Assembly (NCBI GenBank): GCA_033296885.1
Contig: MU864129.1
Coordinates: 1 to 14,996 of the forward strand
Length of the DNA: 14,996 bases
Source: Triangularia verruculosa
Taxonomy: Eukaryota > Ascomycota > Sordariomycetes > Sordariales > Podosporaceae
Direction of reading: 5' to 3'
Part shown: in pieces, positions 1 through 10,097 of the stretch
How positions within the stretch are numbered: position 1 is the first letter of the stretch
Layout: the number at the start of each line of letters is the position of its first letter
Notes under the pieces: model-generated
Told to the model about the DNA's origin: nothing
The model's database searches: none
The model's input: the letters and a program-made list of their open reading frames with translations, nothing else
Position numbers and translations under genes: made by a program

Positions 1-38
<38 letters not shown>

Positions 39-83
39 CCCCCCCCCCCCCCCCCGCCCCCCCCCCCCCCCCCCCCCCCCCCC
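1..83. repeat. Poly-C tract at window edge
   Basis: The first 83 bases are cytosine except for single G residues near positions 38 and 56. It does not match the CCCTAA/TTAGGG telomere repeat usual in filamentous fungi. A run this long at a sequence end is typical of a poly-G read artefact (seen here as its complement) or of a collapsed low-quality contig end. C runs do occur elsewhere in the window (15 C at 421-435, C-rich OST3 introns), so some of it could be real. Confidence 0.85.
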
Positions 84-1581
84 ACAAGAAGGGTGTAACC
101 CGCGCCCTTGTCTTCTCGTTGAGGTAAGATAGGTAAGGTGGGCTGGTTTTTGGGTTGGGTTGTACACGGTGCGTTGGCGGTAGGTCAGGTAGGTGGTCGG
201 GCTGGGCCAGGAAGAGGCCAAAACTAGGTATGTACACAACCCCCCCACGGAATCGGTGTTGTTTGTTTGTTTTGTTTATCTGATTGCGGGGGAAGGGGAT
301 ATTCCGGTGGTTCCGGTAAGATGGGATCTCAAACCTGGAAGTCGGGCCGGCATCATCGCATTATTTGTCGTTGCAAAGAGAAAAGACAACACCTCTTCCA
401 CACCTACACAGTCATCACATCCCCCCCCCCCCCCCGACCGTAGATTTAAACCTCGGTAGAGTATTAAAGCTTGGTGATGATATCAAAACACCACAACCAC
501 CACCCCAAGTCCCAAAATCCCAAATCCCCAAAGTCCGACCCCTCCCCGATTTGTTTCCCCTAATACGAGCTGCCTCGCCCGCTAGTACCCAAAGCAAAAG
601 ATCATCACATGCCGGTCTACAACCAGGCCATCACCCCACACGCGACCAATCCGCCCCCAAACATTCTCTATTTTTTATTTCGAGGCCATTGATCGCCCAA
701 CCCGCCGGTCCGAAGTAACGGCACGGGCAGCAGCCGAAGTGGCGGGGGCGGCGCGAGCAGCAACGGCATAGATCCGGGCCTTAACCCCCAGACCTACCTA
801 GTAGTACAGCAGAGGCGGCCGCTTTCGGTGAGGGGGAAGTAAGATACGATGACGATGGGGTCGGAAGGTGAGAGAAAGCTGAAAGCTGAAAGCTGAACTG
901 TGAAGGAGTGAAGTCTGGGGGCTGACTAAATTGGGGGTTGTTCACATGGAATTTTGAGTCGCGTAATGTCTTCGCACATTTAGAGCGGATGCTGGTCTCA
1001 TAGGTGGTGAGGAACCCATGTATTAGTCTTCTTTCCCCCAAGTTTTCTCAACTGGCTTTGTCTGGACTTTACTATCTATCCTATGTGATAGCTCTCTAGG
1101 TACCATCTCGATTTCAGTGGCCAAGTTTTCTTCCATGTAACCTACCCACCCAGCTCCCTATAACAATCTTTTTTTCGTGATTGGTAACTGGCCTCCCAAT
1201 ACCATGTATTGTGAACAAACGGACTGAGCGTCATATCTCCAACGTTCATAACCAGAACTCACCAACTTGTTGCTCGTTGGTACCTCCATCGTAAACTGAC
1301 CAACAATAACGCTCATTGTAAAGTGCGTCCTGTATTTCCCTGAGCCAGAATGCTACCTTGCCATGAATACAGTGCAGGTAGTATATCCTCACATATTATG
1401 TCCCCTTTAGGGTACAACTCCAACCGTACACATCTATAAGGCGGATTCTCGCCAATGTATATATACAACCGCAAGAGCCTCATCTTTACCAAACATAAAA
1501 CCGTGCCATGTTCAAGCCTCCCGGCCTCAACATCTCTATTAGTTTTATAGTCATACCATCGTCTATTCAGCATCCCAATCA
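84..1581. other. Gene-poor flank, no gene supported
   Basis: This stretch of about 1.5 kb holds no reading frame I can tie to a family. It includes a 15-base C run at 421-435, a short A/G direct repeat (aaagctg three times) near 876-895, and a GC-rich patch around 715-830. In that patch one plus-strand frame reads as a Gly/Ser-rich peptide, but it lacks a start and is closed by a stop at 690-692 upstream and one at 840-842 downstream. The right part presumably holds the 3' untranslated region of the AP-3 mu gene, which is transcribed leftwards into it. A gene cut by the window edge cannot be excluded. Confidence 0.5.
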
Positions 1582-3316
1582 TCAACACCTAATCTCAACA
1601 CCCCCCTTACTCACCGTCAAGTACTTGACCCCCTTATACGGCTTCATGTGCTCCACCATCCCCCTACTCTTCCTCGGATCGATGATAATACTCTCAACCT
1701 TGATCCCGCTCGGCAACCACCCCTTAACCGCAAAACTAAGCAATGCCGAGCTCGGCATCAAAATCTTATTCTGAGCCTGTCTCTTCTCGTCCCGTTCCGC
1801 CTCTCCAGCCTTGTCCAGGCCTTTGTCTTTTGATGTCGTGACGGCAATGTCTTGATATGGCTCATCGTAGTTGTATCCACTCCCTCCGAAACCAAATCCA
1901 GTTGGATCCCCCTCATCCCCCTCCTCCGCTACTTGTTGACCAACGACCGTACACCTCAAGACAAACGCATTCGCCCCTTGCGCGAGTTCCTTGTTGCTGA
2001 TCGTCCACTCCAACACCCTCTCCCCAGGGTTATACGTAGCGTCCCCTTTACTCGGCCTAATCTCCGGGACATTCCTCACATCCGCCGGCAGCGGCACCGT
2101 AATCACCAAATCATGCAGCGAAGGCGACGCCGGGGTCCCCGCATTCGGAATCCCAAACCCCCCTCCCGGGCCCCCTCCCCCTGATCCCCGTCCCGCCAGT
2201 CCAGCCCTCGCATTCATCCCCCCCTGAACACTCCCGCTCGACCCAAAAACCTTATTCAACTGCACCCTCACCTCAAAATCCGACCCCGCCACCCCCAACC
2301 CCGTCTTCATCTCCAACCCAACCGGCAACTTCAAACTCCCCATCGGCAGCTTCCCATCCCCCGAAAAAGGCAGCAAATCAACCTCATACCCCGCCAACGT
2401 AAACCTCCCATCCGGCGGAACAAAGCTCAACACCCCCGGCTGCTCCCTCCACTTCGCCAGCCTCACACACGGGTGAAAAACCGGCAAATCAACAACCCCC
2501 TTCAAATTATGCTTCCCCGACGGCCCGCTCAACGTAACCACAATATCCGGCACCCCCGAAACCTTTGACGTAAACGCAATCGTCCCATTCGCAAACGCAG
2601 CCAGCGGCCTCCCGGACGGGGCCAGCGTAACCGACAGCGTCTCCACGACGTCAGCATACAGCTCATTGGAAGTATGTCTCACATTCGCCCTCCTCCACGG
2701 CAGCGCAGGTGTATTCTGCGCAATCAACCCCGCCGTCCCACCGCTCCCCATCCCACCATTACCACCGCTCCCAACCCCAACCCCAAAACCCTTCCCGGTA
2801 GGCAGATTGAGTCCCCCTAGTAGCTTGTCCATGAACCCCTCTACTTCCACCATATCCCTCAGCGCGTTCGGCTCGGTAGTGTTCGCCGTGCCGGCGTCGC
2901 ACATTTCTGTTAGGAGCTGGGCGACTACATCGTAGTTGCTCTCGATTTTGTGGGCTAGTAGTGGTGCGCCGAGGAACTCTTCGAAGGCGTCGATGATGCG
3001 GTGGAGGAACTCGAGGATGAGGAGGGGTTCGACTTCGGAGGAGGTGGTGAGGAGAAACAAGAGGTTCGCGTGGGAGAGGCTGAAGACGAGGGTGGGGGGG
3101 TTGGTTTGGGGGAGGTAGATTAGGTTTGGTCGCGGGGTTGGGTGGGCGAGGTATAGCGGGAGGAGGTACGAGGGGGAGAGCGGGCGGGAGGAGTAGGTGT
3201 GTGAGAGGATGGGGCTGCTTTGGGATTTGTGAGTAGATGTATCTATGTAATGGGGATGGGGGGATCACGTACTTGTGCTCGTCGTAGATGTGAAGCGCCT
3301 CGATTACACCGGCCAT
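1582..3316 (-). CDS. APM3: AP-3 adaptor complex subunit mu
   Basis: This is the medium (mu) subunit of the AP-3 clathrin-adaptor-like complex, which sorts cargo from Golgi or endosome membranes to the vacuole by reading tyrosine-type signals. Two exons join: 3316-3273 (MAGVIEALHIYDEH) and 3214-1582. The 58-nt intron (3272-3215) has a GTACGT donor and a GCAG acceptor, and the join gives DEHNPILSHTY. The product is about 558 residues. Residues 1-140 form the longin-like domain, with EVEPLLILEFLHR matching the family. A Gly-rich linker lies near residues 155-172. The mu homology domain starts at LPWRR (about 186) and includes VSGVPDIVVTLSG, FHPCVRL and VLSFVPPDG; the protein ends in the typical Arg-Cys. 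A second Gly-rich loop (about residues 350-372) and a charged acidic loop are insertions usual in fungal orthologues. The start is the first ATG giving a complete longin domain. Its 5' end faces the DMAC1-like gene. The family assignment is strong. Confidence 0.93.
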
Positions 3317-3543
3317 GGCGGGCAGCTTTTTGGTGGTAGGTTTTGGAGGGGTGTTGATTGTGGTGGAGGGAAGCTCTGGTGTTTGGCTGGCGGGCACTGA
3401 CGCAATGAGCAGCTGTTGGAGCTTGACAGGGGCCCTTGGGTGGTGCTAAAGGCTTGGCGCCGCCAAGGGACGTTTTGGCATGTGGGTCTGGATTTTGACT
3501 TGTTCGACACACTCTCTCACTCACTATTCAGACAAATCACAAA
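3317..3543. promoter_or_regulatory. Shared divergent promoter region
   Basis: Only 227 bp separate the start codons of the AP-3 mu gene (minus) and the DMAC1-like gene (plus), so both promoters and both leaders must lie here or overlap. The plus-strand leader ends in a pyrimidine-rich CTCTCTCACTCACT stretch and a good fungal start context (CACAAAATGG). I see no convincing TATA box. That both promoters act from here is inference from spacing alone. Confidence 0.5.
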
Positions 3544-3897
3544 ATGGCCAAAGACGATATCCCCAAACTCTCCCACCTCGACAGGCCCGAGAAGCTCGAG
3601 GACTTGCTCAAGCAGGACAGAGAAGATGACTGTCTTTCGTGCAAGATAGTGGGTACGTAGTTGCGTTCATCTCCTTTCATATAGCTGATCTCAGATACTA
3701 ACCATGCAATGACAGGAGGTGGTGCCTTCTTGGGCCTTGCCGGGTACAGCTACATCACTGGGCAACAGCAACTACAAGCACAAAAGGCTGCCATTCTGGC
3801 ATCAAAGTCGCCATTTGGCATGCGGAGCAGGAGCGCCGCCATCACCGGTCTGTCATTAGGGCTGGCGTATCTGGGACTGTACAGACTGTTTAAATGA
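3544..3897 (+). CDS. DMAC1/TMEM261-like small mitochondrial membrane protein
   Basis: Two exons, 3544-3652 and 3716-3897, encode about 96 residues. The 63-nt intron has a GTACGT donor, a textbook ACTAAC branch site and a CAG acceptor, and splicing completes a Gly codon. The N-terminal third is hydrophilic and acidic. It is followed by DDCLSCKIVGGGAFLG, matching the Cys-x-x-Cys plus Gly-rich start of the DUF4536 domain (distal membrane-arm assembly complex protein 1, TMEM261). Two hydrophobic segments follow (GGGAFLGLAGYSYITG and AAITGLSLGLAYLGLY). In animals DMAC1 helps assemble the distal membrane arm of respiratory complex I at the inner mitochondrial membrane; a similar role here is inferred from the family. 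No cleavable targeting peptide is obvious. It is divergent from AP-3 mu and convergent with MRM2. Confidence 0.82.
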
Positions 3898-4132
3898 GGG
3901 AAGGAAAATAAAAGCAGAAAAAGTCACCACTCAATCGAGAATTCGCACTCTCGCTACCACCACACACGCCGAGCCACGGATGACAAGTCGAAGAAGAGCG
4001 ACTCCAGGAAGGACAAGAGGGCGCCAGGGCCTAGGTTGTACCATAATGTGTATATCAACAAATATTCCAATTCCCTACCTACTACTCCAATCCATTGTGG
4101 TATGCTCAAAGAAAAATAATAATAAAAAGTTG
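3898..4132. other. 3' flank of DMAC1-like gene
   Basis: No gene is supported here. The stretch becomes AT-rich near 4100-4132 (AATAATAATAAAAAG), suitable for 3' end formation of the DMAC1-like transcript, though no exact AATAAA at a convincing distance stands out. Confidence 0.4.
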
Positions 4133-4297
4133 AAAAAAGCAAAAAGCTCACCGGCCAGCCCTCCCCACAAACGGGGGAAGGGTAGCTCGGCTACGAAAAC
4201 CCGTAGATTTTACTCCGGAACAAGAATCGAACGTGGGGACTATCGGTTGCAAGCCCCCTAGGGGGAACAGCAGCTCCAACACCTGAGCCATTTGACC
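4133..4297 (-). ncRNA. tRNA-like Pol III element (SINE-like or tRNA relic)
   Basis: Read on the minus strand, 4290-4280 is TGGCTCAGGTG, a good A box, and the D-arm closes as GCTC/GAGC. At 4232-4224, GTTCGATTC matches a B box/T-loop core. Spacing resembles a tRNA with a short intron. However, the acceptor ends (GGTCAAA and TCCGGAG) do not pair, the T-stem pairs at only about three of five positions, and no consistent anticodon stem can be drawn, so it is not a functional tRNA as it stands. Downstream lie a GTAGC/GCTAC hairpin (4194-4182), a C-rich/G-rich hairpin (about 4181-4159), and T5 and T6 runs (4145-4141, 4138-4133) that could terminate RNA polymerase III. A tRNA-derived SINE copy, a decayed tRNA gene or a Pol III small RNA are all possible. 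Confidence 0.45.
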
Positions 4298-4528
4298 TGA
4301 CCACAAGGGCGCCCTGGCACAGGTATTGAAGCTGCTGTTGGAAAGTATGTTCCGAGACCTAATATATATACCGTGGTCTGCTCCTTCCTTCCCTTGGGAA
4401 CTTTGGTGCAGATTGTTGTTGACATAACAATTCATCATTTTCCCATCCTTCCAACGCCTGTTCCCAATGTTTACAGTAGATAATACAGTATGATACACTG
4501 ACCCCGAGTCTACCCTCGCGAAGGCTGC

Positions 4529-5724
4529 TCACGAAGTCCCCTCCGCATCCTCCAGCGTGACCTCCCCCTTCCGTCTCAACGCGACAAAGAACCCCTCTCT
4601 CGACTCCTGTCCCCGGTCAATATCACGCCCTTTTTCTCCCACAAACAACAAACTTACCGGCCTCGACGACTCAGGCTTCTCCCTATGCACCCTTGCAAAC
4701 ATCTTCTTCAGCACTAACTCCAGCGCCTTGTCCTCCTGCCCTTGATAAAACTTGCAGACAAAATGCCCGCCCGGTTTGAGCGTCTCGCTGGCAAACGACA
4801 GTGCCGCTTTGCAAAGGTCCTAGATCCATCATCATGTATTATTACCATCATTATTAGCAACAACAAGACTGAGGGGGAAAAACATACCATACTCCCCGCG
4901 TGGTCAGCAAACGATATTCCGCTCGTGTTCATCATCCTGTTGACAGAAAGGTACGGGTTACTCATACTGTTGATGGAGAAACCTTGTGTTTGGGGCCAGG
5001 GTGCGGACATGTCGCTTAATACCACCTATCCCTTCTCATCAGCACCACTCTCCTTCTCCTTCCCACTCAAAACACTTACATCAACCAACCTCATCCCCCT
5101 CCCCCTCCCCTTCCCATCCTCCACCTTCCCCTCCACAACCTTCTCAATCTCCTCCTCCACCTCCACCGCCCTCCTCTCAAGATCAATATAACTCTTCCTC
5201 TCCACCACCACATCCCCCTCCTCGTCCTCCTCCCTTCCCTCCCGCCTCTTCCTATCCGCCTCCAAAATAAACCCCTTGCACATCTCCTGCACCTTCCTGT
5301 TTAAAAAGTTTCCCTGGATGGTGCTCACCCCCCGTGGAGGCTGAGCAGGCAGCAGATCAATCCCTATCACCGTTCCATTCGGGCTCGTCCTGTCAAGCGC
5401 AACCTGTGACCACGACCCGGGTGCATACCCCAAGTCAATCACGATCTGGTGTTTGTTTCGCTGGAACAAGGCGTATTTGTCGTCTAATTCGAGGAGCTTG
5501 AACGCCGCTCGGGATTTGAGACCCTTGACTCTGGCCACGCGGGCGAAGAAGTCCTTGGATTGCCGGAGTTTCCATTGGCCGGAGGAGGAGGAAGAGGCAT
5601 AGCGGGGGTGTTGTAGTGGTGAACTTGAGGAGACGGGAGAAGGGGATGTGAAGGAGAGTGGTGGGGTGCGATTAACGGGTCGGAGGACCAGGCGGAATGG
5701 TGCCCGGAGGCAGGGTGTGCTCAT
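4529..5724 (-). CDS. MRM2: Mitochondrial rRNA 2'-O-methyltransferase (FtsJ/RrmJ family)
   Basis: This is an FtsJ/RlmE-family enzyme that methylates a ribose 2'-OH in mitochondrial large-subunit rRNA using S-adenosylmethionine. Exons are 5724-5080, 5025-4888, 4819-4658 and 4606-4529. The introns are 54, 68 and 51 nt (GTAAGT/TAG, GTATGT/TAG, GTAAGT/CAG). The spliced product is about 340 residues. The N-terminal ~45 residues are Arg/Ser/Pro-rich without acidic residues, as in a mitochondrial presequence. SRAAFKLLE carries catalytic Lys76, and DLGYAPGSWSQ (from 97) is the SAM site. VLSDM gives Asp220, HFVCKFY gives Lys284, and the last exon's SREGFFVAL gives Glu319, completing the K-D-K-E tetrad. 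A charged insertion of about 65 residues (145-210) sits before the catalytic Asp. The third intron is stop-free and a multiple of three, so unspliced reading would add 17 residues inside a conserved block. The start is the first in-frame ATG; the frame remains open upstream. Confidence 0.92.
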
Positions 5725-6189
5725 TTTGGAATGCCGACTTTTGGAGATGCGGTGGTTTGTTAGTGCCGTAAAAGGGCCATGAAACAAAGTGGGAGAAAAG
5801 AAAACCACTAAAAATCAAGATAGAAGGTGTCGAAATTGGTGAGTGTCGATGAGATGAGAATGAGAACTTGCAGAATTGATGCTTGTAAATGCAGCTATCC
5901 GAACTTACACATCTTGGCATGCATTAAAACATCGGGAATTTCAACTTGCTGGATATTATAGCTCGCCTACACGCATATCATTGACGACTGACAACAACAC
6001 ATCAACAGCCCTCTCAACACTCCATGATCATGCGGCGGTAAAATTGAACAATGTATGCATTCAAGCCCTAAAACAGGCAGTCACACCCATCCCAACTGTA
6101 TGTATGTATGTACCCCAAAACCCAACCCTAAACTCCTTTCCCATGCCCCCAAACTCCCTTGTCATCATGAATAATCACACACATATCTC
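5725..6189. promoter_or_regulatory. MRM2 promoter and 3' flank of coiled-coil gene
   Basis: These 465 bp separate two tandem minus-strand genes. The left part must hold the MRM2 leader and promoter; the right part takes the 3' untranslated region of the coiled-coil gene. I see a short TGTATGTATGTA repeat near 6099-6110 but no clear element. A long plus-strand open frame begins here and runs antisense through the next gene. It is Ser/Phe-rich and is a shadow of that gene. Confidence 0.4.
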
Positions 6190-8339
6190 TCACGCCAAAA
6201 AGCTCGCTCCCACACCCCTCTTGTCCCTCTTCAACGGCGAAAACGCCTTCCCCGACCCTCCAATCCCTATCACCTTGCCCATCGGCCCCTTGCCGTTCAT
6301 CCTCGACACCGGCGGTCTCTTCCTAACCCCACCAGCACCCGCTACCGGCGCAGCAGCAGTAGCAACCACCTTCTCCCCTTCATCCTCCTCAAAGATCGTC
6401 GGGGGCGCGACGGCACCGCCCAATTTCCTCTTCTTTTTCTTCTCTGGCTCCGCGCTCATAGAACGGGACCTAACCGGCGCCTCAGCCGCTGGCTTAGAAA
6501 CAGCACCCTCCTCACCCTCCGCATCAGCCTCCTCCAAAGAAGGCAAAACCGCAGTCGTCTTCTTCACCCGCGCCGGCACACCATCGGACCCCTCATTCGT
6601 CTTCCCAGGTGAAGAAGGCTCCAATGGCTTCGGCGCATTCGTCGACCCCTTCGGTCTACCCCTCGTCTTCTTCTCCACCATCTTCTTCTCCTTAACCGTA
6701 GGAGCTTGCTCAGCTTCCGCCTCTGGTTCGCCAGCCTCTCCGACAACAGGCTGCTCCTCCTCGACCTCCATAAGTTCCGGCTCAGCAGCACGCTTCCCCC
6801 CAACCCCCACCACCGTCGGCGTCCCCTCCACCTCCCCAATCGACCCAACCGTCTTATTCAAAAACGGTGTGATCGAAAACGTTGACTTCTCCACCAGCAC
6901 AGACGTGTCAAACCCCCTCTTCTTAAGAGGACGCTTCGGCCTATCATCCATTCCCCCCGGCGTCATCAACACCTTCTCATCCACCATCAGTTCATCCACC
7001 GTCCTCTTCTTCTTCGCATTCGCCTTTGTGGTCGCTGCACCAGCTTTCTTCAACGGAACCGTAGTAGTTGACCCAAGCCCAGCCGGAATAGCAGGGACCT
7101 TAGCCACTGCCGCTGCCCGCTCATTCGCCCTCTCCAGCTCAGCCCTACACTTCTTCAGCTCCTCCACTGTATCCCTATACTTATTCTTCAATTTTTCGAC
7201 GCGGTTGAGCAGAGCATTCTTCTGCTCTTCGGCGTCTTCCACTGCTTGCTCGTTTTCTTTCCGGAGGGCTTCGGTTTCTTTCTGTTCTTGCGCCAGGGCT
7301 TCCTTGAGTGTCCCTAACTCCTCCTTGAGCTGTTCAATTTCCTCCCCGTCAACCGCTGACTCGGTATTCTTCTCCGCCTTGGTCGCCTTCTTTAGCGCTG
7401 CCTTTTTCTCCTTTTCCAACTCTTGAACATTTAACCTCAGCTGCTCAAGCTCCTCTTGAACCTCTCCCACTGCCTTGTCCTTTTGTGCAACTTGTTTCCG
7501 TTCCGCCGCCAGAGTCTTTTCCAACTGAGCCAATTGCTCCCTCAACCCTAGAATCTCCTCCTCCACCTCAGCGCTCTTTTGCGACGTCTTCTTTTCGTTG
7601 GTTAGTTGCTTCTCCAGCTCCTTGATCTGCTTCCTCAAGTTCTCCTCTTCCTCCCGGTTCTGGTCTTCCGCCTGTTGCTTGTGGAGAAGAGCAGCCTTTT
7701 GCGCGGCACGCTTCTCGTTGGCAAGCTCGACTTCCAGCGCGTTAAGCTGTCTCTCGAGGGCGAGCTTCTCGGCGAGGACGTCCTTTTGGTGGGCGAGTTG
7801 CGACTTGAGGTGTTCGACTTCTGGCTTGACGAGGGAGAGCTCGCGGGAGAGGGCGAGCTTTTCGGTGAGGACCTTTGAGGAGTCGACGGAGAGGTGGGAG
7901 AAGGCGGTTACTTCTTCCTGTGGCGATGTTAGCATTTCTCTTGGAATAATGTGAGAAGTAAAAGGTGAGACGCACTTTTAGGTTGGCAATCTCGCGGCTC
8001 TGAGTCTGCATCACCTTCTCTTGCCTCCTGCAGCGTTCGTGCAGGCTGTCGAGTTGCTGGCGCACATCGTCGGCTTGGTCTACAAGGTCCCTGATCCGTG
8101 TGTCGCGCTGGGCGATTTGTTCTCTGAGGGTGGAGGTTTCATCTTGAAGAAGGACTTGCCGGACTTTGGCCCGTCGCGCGTCTTCCTCTCTGATGACTAG
8201 TTCTAGCTGGTGGCCGGAATGCTGATATTGAAGGTCAAGATCATGAAGCTTCTGGGTTCTCTAATCGCATAGCCCCTATTAGCACAGCCATTGTGATTCT
8301 ATCCGCAAAATTCCATTTTCGCACCTTTTCAGAGTCCAT
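6190..8339 (-). CDS. Long coiled-coil protein with AT-hook-like motif, function unknown
   Basis: Three exons (8339-8325, 8260-7976 and 7917-6190) encode about 675 residues. The introns are 64 and 58 nt, with GTGCGA and GTGCGT donors, GCTAATA and GCTAAC branch motifs, and TAG/CAG acceptors. The first coding exon holds only five codons (MDSEK). Residues of roughly 6-365 are an almost unbroken Glu/Lys/Leu/Gln heptad-rich coiled coil. A low-complexity, probably disordered tail follows. It contains a short hydrophobic motif (VEKSTFSITPFL, about 442-453), an AT-hook-like core TRGRPKGS (near 515), acidic stretches and a basic KKKKRK cluster (near 593) suitable as a nuclear signal. The architecture suggests a nuclear, spindle-pole or kinetochore-associated scaffold, but this is inference from shape only and I do not recognise the orthologue. 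It is divergent from OST3. The exon join is well supported because the coiled coil continues in phase across both introns. Confidence 0.82.
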
Positions 8340-8899
8340 GTTTACATGGTGCGACGACGCGTTTTTCGACGGCATGGATCACGTAACAATTGCGCGCAAC
8401 GGCGCAAGAAACAGATAACAAAAGACTGTTGTGTTAGTTGGAAATGAATTGACCTCCGCAAGGGAGTCTTGAAAGAGACAAGCGACGTTGCGATGGGGGA
8501 TTTTGCGACGGTGAGGTGGGTGTGATGACGGAGAGAAAGTGGTGCGCCAGTGGCCGGGGGACCAAAATAAACAGTCTTCCCGAAACAGCCTAGTCGGATC
8601 CGCCCCCACCATTTCCCCACTGTCAGCTTTCTCCTGCCAAGACATGGCAGCCGCTGACAGACCGGCCGTCCTTGCCAGGGCTGCCAAGCCACGGGAGAGC
8701 TGCAGGGGTGTGAACTGGCCGAGAGCTCCAGCTCCACTGCAACGGTTTCGCTGACGTTGAGGACACAGTTGGAATTGGAATTTGGAGAAGCTATCGAGAC
8801 GTCGTCGTCGCCGCCGTCGTCGTCGACTGATTCACCCCCACCGCCCGACGCTCTTTCGATTTGCTTCTTCTTTTCCTCATACACATACGGCACCACACA
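8340..8899. promoter_or_regulatory. Divergent upstream region (coiled-coil gene / OST3)
   Basis: These 560 bp lie between the start codons of two divergent genes and should carry both promoters. Visible items are a GTC/GCC trinucleotide tract near 8799-8830 just upstream of OST3 and a pyrimidine-rich TTTGCTTCTTCTTTTCCTCA stretch in the OST3 leader. Open frames here on both strands are biased by the trinucleotide tract and show no family features. Confidence 0.45.
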
Positions 8900-10097
8900 A
8901 TGCGCTGGCTGCCCGCTTTCCTCACGGCCTCGCTGGCCTTTGCCAGCGGGTCGTTGGCAGCAAAGAAGACATCCGAGGAACGCTTCAACTCCTTCCACGC
9001 CAAATCCATTGCCTCCTCCTCCGCGGCGCCCATCAAGCTCAGCGATGCCTCCTACAGGGAATTCACCGCCCAACCACGCGATTACACCGCCGCCGTGGTC
9101 CTAACAGCCATGGACTCCCGCTTCAACTGCCAGCTCTGCCGCGAGTTCCAACCCGAATGGGATCTCCTCGCCCGCAGCTGGGTCAAAGGCGACAAGTCAG
9201 GCTCATCGCGTGTCCTCTTCGGCACCCTAGACTTCGCCGATGGCAGAGAAATCTTCATGAGCGTACGTCCCCCTTAAAACCCCCTTCTAAAAAACCACCA
9301 AACTAACATCTCCCCCCCCTCCCTCCCAGCTCGGCCTCCAAACCGCCCCCGTCCTCCTCCTCTTCCCACCCACCGTCGGCCCTCACGCCGTCCCCAACCC
9401 AGAACCCCTCCGCTATGACTTCTCCAACGGGTAACCCCCCCCCTCCCCTACTCCTCTTCCCCCCCAACTCCTCGCTAACAATTACACAAAAAGTCCTCAA
9501 ATCGCCGAAGTAGTCCACTCCTGGATCGCCCGCCACCTCCCCGACCGCCCCCACCCCCCAGTAAAACGTCCCATCAACTGGATGCGCTGGATCTCCACCA
9601 CCATCCTCGCCCTCGGCTCCCTAACCGCCTCGTACGTCGCCTGGCCTTATATCGTGCCCATCATCCAGTCCCGCAACATCTGGGCCGCCCTCACCCTCAT
9701 TTCTATTCTCCTGTTCACCTCAGGCCACATGTACAACCACATCCGCAAAGTCCCTTACGTCGCCTCGGACGGGAAAGGCGGTATCAGCTATTTTGCGAGT
9801 GGATTTCAAAGTCAGTATGGATTGGAGACGCAGATTGTTGCTGCTTTGTGTAAGTTTTTTTTGTTTGTCACTGGATTTTGAAAGGGGGTGTGGCTAATGA
9901 TGTAAATAATAGACGGGCTGCTCTCGCTGGCGGGGATTTCTCTCGCGATCAAGGTACCGAGAATTAGCGATTCAAAGACGCAGGGGGTGGCGGTTTTGGC
10001 GTGGGGGGGGATTTTTTTCGTCACGTATGCGTTTTTGCTGAGTGTGTTTAGGGGGAAGAACCCGGGGTATCCTTTTAGGTTGCCGCCTTTTGTTTGA
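8900..10097 (+). CDS. OST3: Oligosaccharyltransferase subunit OST3/OST6 (thioredoxin-like)
   Basis: This is a membrane subunit of the ER oligosaccharyltransferase, whose lumenal thioredoxin-fold domain briefly holds client cysteines so that nearby Asn sites are N-glycosylated. Exons are 8900-9262, 9330-9430, 9494-9849 and 9913-10097, summing to 1005 nt (334 residues plus stop). The introns are 67, 63 and 63 nt, with GTACGT, GTAACC and GTAAGT donors and CTAAC/CTAATG branch motifs. Residues 1-21 (MRWLPAFLTASLAFASGSLA...) are a signal peptide. FNCQLCREF carries the CxxC redox pair (Cys77, Cys80). QTAPVLLLFPP matches the cis-Pro region of the fold. Four membrane segments follow at about 187-210, 212-232, 268-287 and 299-318, as in the family; the C-terminal end is short and basic. 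The start is the ATG that opens the signal peptide; the frame extends a few codons upstream without another ATG. OST3 and OST6 cannot be told apart with certainty from motifs alone. Confidence 0.93.

Noticed and set aside
1..83. Telomere
   Set aside because: The tract is plain poly-C, not CCCTAA repeats.
2759..3397. 212-codon minus-strand open frame at the AP-3 mu 5' end
   Set aside because: It contains the true first exon but then reads through the intron and continues in the wrong frame as Pro/Arg-rich sequence; the spliced model explains it.
5876..7426. 516-codon plus-strand open frame
   Set aside because: It runs antisense through the coiled-coil gene. Its Ser/Phe/Ala composition is the mirror of Glu/Lys/Leu codons, and it has no domain features.
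8342..9073. 243-codon minus-strand open frame over the OST3 5' end
   Set aside because: It overlaps the OST3 signal peptide exon on the other strand and is low-complexity, driven by the GTC/GCC trinucleotide tract. No family motif is visible.
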